Positions 56,522 to 64,000 of a DNA stretch of 64,000 bases are shown one piece after another; the first letter of the stretch is position 1; the number at the start of each line of letters is the position of its first letter. The position numbers were made by a program, and so were the translations under genes. The notes under the pieces are model-generated. The model was not told the origin of the DNA, made no database searches, and saw nothing but the letters and a program-made list of their open reading frames with translations. Source of the stretch: Hymenobacter negativus (GTDB lineage Bacteria; Bacteroidota; Bacteroidia; Cytophagales; Hymenobacteraceae); contig NZ_JAGETZ010000004.1 in NCBI RefSeq assembly GCF_017571495.1, positions 552,820 through 616,819 of the forward strand, given 5' to 3'.

Positions 56522-58993
56522 CTACTTCGCCGCTTCGATGGCTGCTACGGCCTGGTCCACCAAAGCCGTAGTCTGCGCCGCATTCGTCCCCTTTGCCTGC
56601 CGCTCCTGTACCTGCCGCAGCAGACCGATAATATTTTTGATGCCTCCTGCGTCGATATAGGGTTTGAACTTTACCGTCAGGTCTTTGATGCGGGTAATGC
56701 CTTGGTTTAATGCTTCCGGACTGTCGGTGCGGCCGAGGAATTCACTGAAGCCTTCCAGCATATCGAAGCGGCCGTTAGGGTCGGCGGCATCGTATTTGGC
56801 CAGCATCAGGGGCCAGTGCGTGGGGCCACCGGCCTGGCCGTACACGGTTACCAACGAGGCCGTTAGAGTGCTTTTGTGGTCGGCTTCAAAGGCAGTGGCG
56901 CGGGTCAGCGCCTGGGCCGGGTCGAGGGGCAGCAGGCCCGTGAGCGCCGCTGCCTGCACCCGGTATGATTGGTTATTCAGCGCTTTCGCAAACAGCGGGC
57001 GGTAGCGCTTGTCCTTCAGCCCGCCCAGCGCCGTGAGGGTGGCCGCCTGCACCAGCACCGACGAATCAGCCGCCGCCAGCCGACTCAATATCGGTTCGGC
57101 CGCCTTGCGCAAAGCTGCGTTTTTGAGGTCGAGCGCTTTCACGGCCAGCAGCCGCAGGTCCGATGACTTGTCGCTCAGCCCGGCCACGAGGATTTGCCGC
57201 GCCAGCGGGTCGGCCACCTGGGTTTCGGCAGCGGCCAGGGCTTCGCGGCGGTCGAGGTAGCGTGGGGCGTGGCGGTACTGGTAGGCAAACTCGGTTAGGG
57301 ATTTGTGGTCCTGCACCTCCCATACCAGCACTTTATTGGCATCCACATTTACCAAATTGGGCTTGGTGGCGGCCGGAAAATACAGCGTATCCACGGCGTG
57401 GCGTAGCGTGGCGGCGTAGCGCTGGGTGCGGCCATTGGCATAAATATCCACTTGCAGCGGCAGCACAAATGGGTCGCCGGCTTGCGTTTGGCGCACCACC
57501 ACGGCTTGCCGCTTGCGGGCCGCGTCCCACCGGTAGTCAATGGTTACGATTGGGTGGCCGGCGCGGTAGTACCACTGGTTAAAAAACCAGTTCAAATCCC
57601 GGCCTGACGCTTCTTCCAGGGCCAGCCGCAGCTGCTGTGCCTCGCCGGTACCGAAGGCGTTTTGGGTGAGGTAGCGCTGCAAGCCTTTGAAAAACACCTC
57701 CTCGCCCAGCTCAGCCCGCAGCATGTTCAAAATGCTGCCGCCCTTCTGGTAGGTCACGTTATCGAACATGTCCTCCTTGTCGGCATATTGGAAGCGCACC
57801 AGTGGCTTGGTGTGGTTGCTGGCATTGCGGAGATAGTTGCGCAGGCTGCGGTAGGCCTGGGCGGCTCCGGCATCGGCCCCGTGGGCGTGCTCGGCCCAAA
57901 TAACTTCGCTGAAATTGGCAAACGACTCGTTCACCGTCAGGTTACTCCAGCTTTCGGCCGTCACGTAATCGCCAAACCAGTGATGAAACAGCTCGTGCGC
58001 AATTTCACGCTCTACCCCGGCGTACTCCCAGTCCAGCAGCTCACGGGCCGAGCCCTGCGCCTGCTCGCCAAATAGCGAGGCAGTGGTGTTTTCCATCGCG
58101 CCGGCCACGTATTCGCGGCACACAATCTGGCTGTATTTGTTCCACGGAAACGCCACGCCCAGACGCTGGGAGAAAAACTCCAGCATGGCGGGCGTCTGGC
58201 CGAAAATCTGCTTCGCTTGGGCGGCATACTGAGGTTCGAGGTAATAATTGACTTCCTTGCCACGCCAGGTATCTTTGGTTATGAGGAAGTTGCCCACAGC
58301 CAGCATCACCAGATAAGGCGCGTGGGGCTCGTCCATTTTCCAAGTATCGGTGCGCAGCCCGGGGCCGGCGGGCGCCTGGCTGGTCAGCTTCCCGTTGCTG
58401 AGCGTAACGTATTTGGCGGGCACCGTGAGGCTGATTTCGGTGGTGGTTTTCTGGTTGGGTTTATCAATCGTTGGAAACCAAGCGGAGTTGGCTTCCGTCT
58501 CGCCCTGCGTCCAGATTTGAACCGGCTTGCCGGCCACCGCGCTGTCGGGATTAATGAAATATAAGCCCTTGGCGTCACCAATAGCGGCACTACCTTTCGC
58601 TTTCAGCTCGTTGGGCTTGGCCGTGTAGTCGAGGTAGATAGTGTACGACTCACCAGCGGGAATTGAGCGGCCCAGATGAATGAGTAACTGCTGCTGGTTA
58701 TAGTCAAATTTCAGCGGGACGTTGGCTGAGCCTTGCACCAATTCAACAGACCTAATATCCATGCCTTTCGCATCAAGCCGCAACGAATCAGTTGCGCAGC
58801 CGTGGGGCCTGAGCGTGACCCATTCCTTACCGTAGAGGTAGCGCTTAGCATAATCAAACCGCACATCGAGCTTGGTGTGCACCAGGTCGTTTATCCTATG
58901 CGTTGCCGCCTGGTAAGCAGTAGCGGCCGATGGCTGGGCAACAGCCGGAACAACGGTAACCAGAGCGAAGAAAAACAACAGGATTTTTTGCAT
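56522..58993 (-). CDS. M1-family zinc aminopeptidase, exported
   Basis: 823 residues from the ATG at 58993 (MQKILLFFFALVTVVPAVAQ signal). Catalytic domain with the substrate-binding motif GAMEN (in VAGAMENTTASLFG), the zinc site HELFHHW with Glu as base, and the third ligand in NESFANFSE. The N-terminal beta domain covers about 30-230. The C-terminal region from about residue 600 carries HEAT-like helical repeats (LAVKALDLKNAALRKAAEPIL, TLTALGGLKDKRYRPLFAKAL). It removes N-terminal residues from peptides outside the cytoplasm. It is monocistronic and convergent with the sorbosone dehydrogenase-like gene. Confidence 0.94.
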   Translation of the reverse strand: MQKILLFFFALVTVVPAVAQPSAATAYQAATHRINDLVHTKLDVRFDYAKRYLYGKEWVTLRPHGCATDSLRLDAKGMDIRSVELVQGSANVPLKFDYNQQQLLIHLGRSIPAGESYTIYLDYTAKPNELKAKGSAAIGDAKGLYFINPDSAVAGKPVQIWTQGETEANSAWFPTIDKPNQKTTTEISLTVPAKYVTLSNGKLTSQAPAGPGLRTDTWKMDEPHAPYLVMLAVGNFLITKDTWRGKEVNYYLEPQYAAQAKQIFGQTPAMLEFFSQRLGVAFPWNKYSQIVCREYVAGAMENTTASLFGEQAQGSARELLDWEYAGVEREIAHELFHHWFGDYVTAESWSNLTVNESFANFSEVIWAEHAHGADAGAAQAYRSLRNYLRNASNHTKPLVRFQYADKEDMFDNVTYQKGGSILNMLRAELGEEVFFKGLQRYLTQNAFGTGEAQQLRLALEEASGRDLNWFFNQWYYRAGHPIVTIDYRWDAARKRQAVVVRQTQAGDPFVLPLQVDIYANGRTQRYAATLRHAVDTLYFPAATKPNLVNVDANKVLVWEVQDHKSLTEFAYQYRHAPRYLDRREALAAAETQVADPLARQILVAGLSDKSSDLRLLAVKALDLKNAALRKAAEPILSRLAAADSSVLVQAATLTALGGLKDKRYRPLFAKALNNQSYRVQAAALTGLLPLDPAQALTRATAFEADHKSTLTASLVTVYGQAGGPTHWPLMLAKYDAADPNGRFDMLEGFSEFLGRTDSPEALNQGITRIKDLTVKFKPYIDAGGIKNIIGLLRQVQERQAKGTNAAQTTALVDQAVAAIEAAK

Positions 58994-59125
58994 ATGGGCA
59001 AACAAGGGCGCAATTAAGGCGGTAGGCGACGCCAAGGACGCAGCCGATGGGCAAGAGGTTGGCTGTTCCGGTAGCCAAGCAGAGACACTGCGCTAATCCG
59101 GAAAAGTTACAGTGCGCTGCCAACT

Positions 59126-59133
59126 TACTTTTG
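59126..59133 (+). promoter_or_regulatory. -7 box (TACTTTTG) of the DUF1684 gene
   Basis: Full match to TAnnTTTG, 47 bases before the ATG at 59181. Confidence 0.6.
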
Positions 59134-59180
59134 ATTCAGACAATCCAAGGCAGCATTTACCTTTCGCAAAAGGAAATATT

Positions 59181-59792
59181 ATGATTAAAAAAATAGCGCT
59201 GGCCGCCGCTCTCATCGGCATCATCTGGTATTCACTAAACGATGCCAAGCCGAATTCGAGCACCTACCTGGCGCAACTGCAAAAATTCCGTCGCGAGAAA
59301 AACCAGGCGTTTCGGCAGTCCGAGGAATCGCCGCTACCAGCCGCCCAAAAAGCTGCCTTCGACAGCCTGAAATACTACCCCGGTGACCCGGCCTTCGTGC
59401 CGCATGCCGACATCACACGCAACGAGAAACCCGACACCACGCTTCTGCAAATGAGCGACAACAAAGCTGAGAAGTACCTGAACTGGGGCGTGGTGAAGTT
59501 TTCCATTAATAACTCACCCCAGCAGCTCCGCCTCTACTTGAAAGCCGACGGCCGCGATTCCACCCTCTTCATCCCCTTCACCGACCTCACCAACGGCCAC
59601 GAAACGTACGGCGGCGGCCGCTACCTCGACGCGCCCATTCCCCGGCTGAACGAGTCGGAAATCCAGCTGGATTTCAACCGTGCCTACAACCCCTATTGCG
59701 CTTATAACAACGAATACAGCTGCCCGGTCCCACCGGCCGAAAACCGACTCACGGTAGCCATTCCAGCTGGGGAAAAATCATTTCACGACTAA
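59181..59792 (+). CDS. DUF1684 protein with N-terminal membrane anchor
   Basis: 203 residues from the ATG at 59181. A single N-terminal hydrophobic segment (KKIALAAALIGIIWYSL) acts as signal or anchor. The body has the DUF1684 landmarks: FRREKNQAFRQSEESPL, FIPFTDLTNGHETYGGGRYLD and FNRAYNPYCAYNNEYSCPVPP, near the C-terminus, with two conserved cysteines. The biochemical role of this family is unknown. The gap to the next gene holds nothing clear. Confidence 0.88.
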   Translation: MIKKIALAAALIGIIWYSLNDAKPNSSTYLAQLQKFRREKNQAFRQSEESPLPAAQKAAFDSLKYYPGDPAFVPHADITRNEKPDTTLLQMSDNKAEKYLNWGVVKFSINNSPQQLRLYLKADGRDSTLFIPFTDLTNGHETYGGGRYLDAPIPRLNESEIQLDFNRAYNPYCAYNNEYSCPVPPAENRLTVAIPAGEKSFHD

Positions 59793-59896
59793 CTCAAATT
59801 GGGTTTTAACCGGTAGCAGATTCCAGATGGGCCTTGCAGTCAACCTCCGTTTTGCTTTACGTTTTTTCAATCCCGCAAAATCGTAGAGCAAAAGTT

Positions 59897-60637
59897 TTAG
59901 CTCCCCGTCGGCCCAAACCGCTCCGTGCGAATAGCCTCATCGGGCAGGCCTTGCGCTTGCAGTAGCGTAGCGGCACTTTCCACCAAACCCGTGGGGCCGC
60001 ACACGTAGCACTGCGGCAAACCAGGCAGGTGTGCTACGGCTTCGGCCAGCATCGCGGCATCGAGGCGGCGCTGGTAGCCGGGCCAGTCGGCCGGGGCCTG
60101 GCGGGTATAAGTGAGCAGCAGGGTGAAAGCAGGGTCACTGGCCGCCAGCGCTTCTAACTCCTGCTGATAAATGACTTCCTCCGGCGTGCGCACGCTGAAC
60201 AGCAGCACGGCAGGATTGCGCAGGCCGGCGCGCTGGCGGTGGCGCAGCATGGCCATTAGCGGCACCACCCCGGAGCCACCGGCCACGAGCAACAGCGGCG
60301 CATCGGGCGGTCCGGCGGGCCACACAAAGTAGCCGCCGATGGGCCCGCGCACTTCCAGCTGGTCGCCCACGGCCACGCCTTCGAAGAGGTAGCCAGAGAC
60401 TTCGCCCTCGGCAATTTCTTCCACGGTCAGCTCAATTTCGCCGGTTTGCTCCGGGGGCGAGGCGATGGAATAGCTGCGCTCGGCCTGGTAACCGTCGGGG
60501 GCCGTGAGGCGCAGGTCGTAGTGCTGGCCGGCGTGGTGGGGCGTCCACTGCGGCAGGCTTAGGGTGAAGGTTTTAACGCGGGGCGTTTCACTGCGAATGG
60601 CGGCTACGGTGGCCACCTGCCAGGCTAGCCGGCTCAC
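59897..60637 (-). CDS. FAD/NAD(P)-binding oxidoreductase (ferredoxin reductase type)
   Basis: 246 residues from a GTG at 60637. FAD-binding beta-barrel with RSYSIASPP (RxYS motif), phosphate loop GEVSGYLFE, and NAD(P) domain with LLVAGGSGVVPLMAML and YVCGPTGLVE. There is no [2Fe-2S] or heme domain, so it must pass electrons to a separate partner. The start GTG overlaps the stop of the upstream molybdopterin oxidoreductase gene (GTGA), so the two are translationally coupled. This strongly suggests one redox pair. The longer frame from 60700 lies inside the upstream gene and is rejected. Confidence 0.88.
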   Translation of the reverse strand: MSRLAWQVATVAAIRSETPRVKTFTLSLPQWTPHHAGQHYDLRLTAPDGYQAERSYSIASPPEQTGEIELTVEEIAEGEVSGYLFEGVAVGDQLEVRGPIGGYFVWPAGPPDAPLLLVAGGSGVVPLMAMLRHRQRAGLRNPAVLLFSVRTPEEVIYQQELEALAASDPAFTLLLTYTRQAPADWPGYQRRLDAAMLAEAVAHLPGLPQCYVCGPTGLVESAATLLQAQGLPDEAIRTERFGPTGS

Positions 60638-61278
60638 AGGCGGAAGCGGGCGTTGTCGGGCGTAGGCTCGTCGTCGGCGCGGTAGCGCTCCTCCTTCCAC
60701 GGGTCGCCGTGCATGCTGTAGCCGTTGTCTTCCCAGAAGCCGGGCTCATCATCGGCCATGAAGCGCAGGCCCTGCACCCACTTGGCGCTTTTCCAGAAAT
60801 AGAGGTGCGGCACCACCAGCCGGGCCGGGCCGCCGTGCTCAGCCGCCAGCGGCTTACCCTCGTATTCCAGGCCGATGAAGGCTTTGCCATCGCGCAGGTC
60901 GGCCAGCGGCAGGTTGGTGGTATAGCCGCCGTAGGAAAAGGCCATCACGAACTTGGCTTCGGGCTTGAGCTGCACGTGTTCGAGCAGCGTATCGAGGCTT
61001 ACGCCGCGCCACTTGGTATCGAATTTCGACCATTTCGTGACGCAGTGAATGTCGGGATTAAACGACTGCATCGGCAGGGCGTTGAACTCGTTCCAGCTCC
61101 ACTTGGCGGGGTTTTCCACCAGCCCTTCGAGGCGGAACTCCCAGTTCACCAGCGGAATGCGCGGCGTGGGGCCAGCCGTGAGCACCGGAAAATCCTGGGT
61201 TTCGTACTGGCCTGGCGGCAGCTTGTGGGCGCCGTCGGTGGGCCGCTTGGCGTGAAATCCTTTGTTGACGAAGGGCAT
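60634..61278 (-). CDS. Sulfite oxidase-like molybdopterin-dependent oxidoreductase
   Basis: 214 residues. Only the molybdopterin-binding sulfite oxidase domain is present: WEFRLEGLVENPAKWSWNEF, the Mo-ligand cysteine in DIHCVTKWSKFD, GVSLDTLLEHVQLKPEA, FSYGGYTTNLPLADL, EHGGPARLVVPHLYFWKSAKW and the C-terminal WEDNGYSMHGDPWKEERY. No Tat signal, heme domain or dimer domain is visible, so it should be cytoplasmic and small. The coupled reductase gene downstream likely supplies or removes its electrons. The substrate is unknown; related YedY/MsrP proteins reduce methionine sulfoxide. Confidence 0.9.
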   Translation of the reverse strand: MPFVNKGFHAKRPTDGAHKLPPGQYETQDFPVLTAGPTPRIPLVNWEFRLEGLVENPAKWSWNEFNALPMQSFNPDIHCVTKWSKFDTKWRGVSLDTLLEHVQLKPEAKFVMAFSYGGYTTNLPLADLRDGKAFIGLEYEGKPLAAEHGGPARLVVPHLYFWKSAKWVQGLRFMADDEPGFWEDNGYSMHGDPWKEERYRADDEPTPDNARFRL

Positions 61279-61438
61279 ACTCAGAAAGAATTAGCAGTGA
61301 ATGGCGGGTCAGAAGGGAAATTAAAAACGTCACGCTTCGGCTCCGCTCCGCATGGCTGTTGAAGCGAGCCTCAATGCCTAAACCGGCCTCGGGCAAATAT
61401 ATGCCAGCACCCTCCAATTCAGTCATTTTGCCCCGCCG

Positions 61439-61446
61439 TACCTTTG
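61439..61446 (+). promoter_or_regulatory. -7 box (TACCTTTG) of pheT
   Basis: Full match to TAnnTTTG, 50 bases before the ATG at 61497. Confidence 0.6.
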
Positions 61447-61496
61447 CCCCGTCGTCAGCAGCCTGACAACTGACAACAAACAACGAATAACTCCCA

Positions 61497-63932
61497 ATGC
61501 GTATCTCCCTCGACTGGCTTAAAACCCTCATTCCTACCGATAAACCCGCCGCCGAAATTGGCGCCCTGCTCACCGGCTCGGGCCTGGAGGTGGAGAGCGC
61601 CGAAGAGCTGGAAAGCATTCCCGGCGGCCTGCGCGGCGTGGTGTTGGGCACCGTGCTCACCTGCGAGCGCCACCCCGATGCCGACAAGCTCAGCCTGACC
61701 ACCGTGGACGTGGGCGACGGCACCCCGCGCCAAATCGTGTGCGGTGCCCCCAACGTGGCCGCTGGCCAGCGCGTGGTGGTGGCCTTGGAAGGCGCCACGC
61801 TTTACCCCGCACAGGGCGAGCCGTTCAAAATCAAGAAAAGTAAAATCCGCGGCGCAGCCTCCGAGGGCATGATTTGCGCTGAGGACGAAATTGGCCTGGG
61901 CCAGTCGCACGCCGGCATCATGGTGCTGGACACCGAGCTGCCCAACGGCACGCCCGCCGCCAACTACTTCGGCCTGGGCTCGGATACGGTGTACGAAATT
62001 GGCCTCACGCCCAACCGGGCCGATGCCGCCTCGCACTACGGCGTGGCCCGCGAGCTACGCGCGCTGCTCCAGCAGCCCTGCCACTTGCCTGATATCAGTG
62101 GCTTCACGGCGCCGGAATCGGCAGCGGCGAATATTAGCGTGACCATTGAAGACACGGAAGCGGCCCCACGCTACGCCGGCCTACTGCTGGAGAACGTGCA
62201 AGTGGGCCCCTCACCGGAGTGGCTGCAGCGCCGTTTGCGCAGCATAGGTTTGAGTCCCATCAACAATGTGGTGGACGTGACCAACTTCGTGCTGCACGAG
62301 TTGGGCCAGCCGCTGCACGCTTTCGATGCCGACCAGATTACGGGCGGCCAGATTCGCGTAAAACGGGCCGAAGCGGGCGAGAAATTCGTGACGCTGGACG
62401 GCGTGGAGCGTAGCCTCAAAGCCGAAGACCTGGTGATTGCCGATGCCAATGGCGCACCAATGGCGCTGGCCGGCGTGTTCGGCGGCAAGACTTCGGGCGT
62501 GAGCGACAGCACCACCCGCATATTCCTGGAAAGCGCCTACTTCGGCCCTGCCGCCGTGCGCCGCACCTCCCAAACACACCAGCTGAAAACCGACGCTTCG
62601 TTCCGCTTCGAGCGCGGCACCGACCCCAACATGGTACTGGTAGCCCTGAAACGCGCCGCGCTGCTGCTCCAAGAGGTGGCCAGTGCTACCGTGGCTGCTC
62701 CCATCGTAGATGAGTACCCCACGCCCGTGCAGCCCGCCACCGTACGCCTGCGCCTGCCCCGCGTGGAGCGACTGGTGGGCCAGTACATCGCGCCCGAGCG
62801 CATTAGGCAGATTCTGACGGACCTGGACATCGAAATCACCGAGGAGAACCTGGACGAAGGCGACCAGGCCACTTGGCTGCTCTCGGTGCCGCCGCATAAG
62901 GTGGACGTGACCCGCGAGGCCGACGTGATTGAGGAAATCCTGCGCATCTACGGCTACAACAACGTGGCTTTGCGGCCCAATAACTCGGCCTCTTTCCTGG
63001 CCAAGTTCCCGAACCCCGACCCGGAGGTAACGCGCGTGAAAATTGCCTCACTGCTCAGCGGCCAGGGCTATTCGGAGATTCTGACCAATTCGCTCACCAA
63101 CTCGCAGTACTTCGATAAAGAAGGCGAAGCCGATGCCGCGCTGGTCCGCATTCTGAACTACAACAGCATCGATTTGAATGCCTTGCGCCCCTCGCTGCTG
63201 CAATCAGGCCTGGAGGTGATTCGCTACAACATCAACCGCCGCCAGCGCGATTTGAAGCTGTACGAATTCGGCAAGGTGTACTCGCAAAACGAGAACGGCA
63301 AGTACCAGGAAAAGAACAAGCTGGTGATTTACCTGACCGGCAACGCGAGCAGTGAAACCTGGCAGCACAAGTCGGAAAAAGCGGCCTACCACGACCTGGC
63401 CAACGCCGTGCAGCAGGTGCTGGCCGCGCTGGGCTTCGGCGGAGCGGCCTCGCAGCCGGTGCAGCATCCGTACCTGGCCGGCGGCCTCACACTGCTGGTG
63501 CACAACCAGCCGGTGGCGCAGTTCGGTGCCGTGTCGGCATCGGTGCTGAAGCGGCTCGACGTGACGCAGCCGGTGTGGTACGCCGAGCTGGATTGGGATG
63601 CGCTGAGCAAGAAATACAAGCCCACGCTGGTGGCCCGCGAGCTGTCCAAGTTCCCGGAAGTGCGGCGTGATTTGAGCCTCGTGGTGGATGCGTCGGTGAC
63701 CTTCGACCAGCTCCGCCAGATTGCGCAGCGCACCGAGAAAAAACTCCTGCAAAGCATCAACGTGTTCGATGTGTACGCGGGCGAAAACCTCGGCGCGGGC
63801 AAGAAGTCGTACTCGGTAAGCTTCACCTTGCAGGACTTCAGCCAGACGCTCAGCGAGCAGGCCATCGACCAGGTGATGCAGAAGCTGATTCAGCAGTTTG
63901 AGAAGCAGGCCGGAGCGCTGATTCGGAAGTAG
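61497..63932 (+). CDS. pheT: Phenylalanine-tRNA ligase beta subunit
   Basis: 811 residues, the full bacterial length. The N-terminal part carries an EMAP-type tRNA-binding domain (about 40-150; GVVLGTVLTCERHPDADKLS), the B3/B4 editing domain with LTPNRADAASHYGVARELRALL, the B5 region (VERLVGQYIAPERIRQIL), and the catalytic-like core with RFERGTDPNMV. The C-terminal FDX-ACB anticodon-binding domain (about 718-811; LSKFPEVRRDLSLVVDASVTF, KSYSVSFTLQDF) closes it. It acts as alpha2-beta2 with PheS, which is not in the window. Confidence 0.98.
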   Translation: MRISLDWLKTLIPTDKPAAEIGALLTGSGLEVESAEELESIPGGLRGVVLGTVLTCERHPDADKLSLTTVDVGDGTPRQIVCGAPNVAAGQRVVVALEGATLYPAQGEPFKIKKSKIRGAASEGMICAEDEIGLGQSHAGIMVLDTELPNGTPAANYFGLGSDTVYEIGLTPNRADAASHYGVARELRALLQQPCHLPDISGFTAPESAAANISVTIEDTEAAPRYAGLLLENVQVGPSPEWLQRRLRSIGLSPINNVVDVTNFVLHELGQPLHAFDADQITGGQIRVKRAEAGEKFVTLDGVERSLKAEDLVIADANGAPMALAGVFGGKTSGVSDSTTRIFLESAYFGPAAVRRTSQTHQLKTDASFRFERGTDPNMVLVALKRAALLLQEVASATVAAPIVDEYPTPVQPATVRLRLPRVERLVGQYIAPERIRQILTDLDIEITEENLDEGDQATWLLSVPPHKVDVTREADVIEEILRIYGYNNVALRPNNSASFLAKFPNPDPEVTRVKIASLLSGQGYSEILTNSLTNSQYFDKEGEADAALVRILNYNSIDLNALRPSLLQSGLEVIRYNINRRQRDLKLYEFGKVYSQNENGKYQEKNKLVIYLTGNASSETWQHKSEKAAYHDLANAVQQVLAALGFGGAASQPVQHPYLAGGLTLLVHNQPVAQFGAVSASVLKRLDVTQPVWYAELDWDALSKKYKPTLVARELSKFPEVRRDLSLVVDASVTFDQLRQIAQRTEKKLLQSINVFDVYAGENLGAGKKSYSVSFTLQDFSQTLSEQAIDQVMQKLIQQFEKQAGALIRK

Positions 63933-64000
63933 TGTTCTAACTGGTTTTAGTCTGCAGAAGCCGCAAGGGGTTTCGCAGAGGTCGCAGAACGTTCTGCGAC

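Noticed and set aside
1..64000. tRNA, rRNA, integrase, transposase or prophage genes
   Set aside because: Searched by eye for T-arm motifs and typical protein motifs. Only the tmRNA T arm was found, so none is listed.
63985..64000. Palindrome CGCAGAACGTTCTGCG at the right edge
   Set aside because: Cut by the window end, so it cannot be judged as a terminator or repeat element.

Overview
The window looks like a chromosomal piece of a GC-rich member of the Bacteroidota, most likely Hymenobacter or a close relative in the Cytophagales. Four things point there: repeated promoters of the Bacteroidota type (TTG, about 19 bases, TAnnTTTG), few strong Shine-Dalgarno sites, a type IX secretion sorting domain on the large secreted protein at 45687-48461, and several families common in that phylum (DUF4097 proteins, ECF sigma/anti-sigma pairs, single-domain response regulators). 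This is inference from family content; no alignment was run.

Layout. 1-7.4 kb holds a partial outer-membrane protein, an orphan response regulator, a cystathionine beta-synthase-like enzyme, sucD, small secreted proteins and a flavin disulfide oxidoreductase. 7.5-10.6 kb is an accessory stretch: a 21-bp tandem repeat array, a hypothetical pair, a RelE/ParE-type toxin-antitoxin module, and an AT-rich gene joining a deoxyribosyltransferase/TIR-like domain to a UvrD/PcrA C-terminal Tudor-like domain. 10.6-18.3 kb is core: icd, an M16 protease, dnaX (with an A10 slippage tract) and the tmRNA gene. 18.7-34.5 kb contains an EamA exporter and a potassium-uptake block: a leader peptide, kdpF, kdpA, kdpB, kdpC, a porin, a short KdpD without kinase domain, a separate sensor kinase, then an NtrC-type sigma-54 regulator and a hybrid kinase. 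A GG-N10-GC promoter candidate and an upstream palindrome in front of kdp fit control by that regulator.

34.8-38.9 kb carries a DUF3037/HipA-like kinase pair, a decayed histidine kinase beside a response regulator, and a serine hydrolase. 38.9-45.5 kb has two tandem copies of one four-gene cassette: ECF sigma factor, anti-sigma factor with HEAT repeats, and two DUF4097 proteins. 45.7-64 kb holds the secreted Calx-beta protein, small secreted proteins, UV damage endonuclease, a metallophosphoesterase, radC, a sorbosone dehydrogenase-like protein, an M1 aminopeptidase, a DUF1684 lipoprotein-like protein, a molybdopterin oxidoreductase/flavin reductase pair and pheT.

The intergenic spaces are unusually rich in long inverted repeats of several families. 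Two near-identical copies flank kdpB, and one related sequence forms part of the N-terminus of a predicted secreted protein. No CRISPR array, prophage, tRNA or rRNA was seen.
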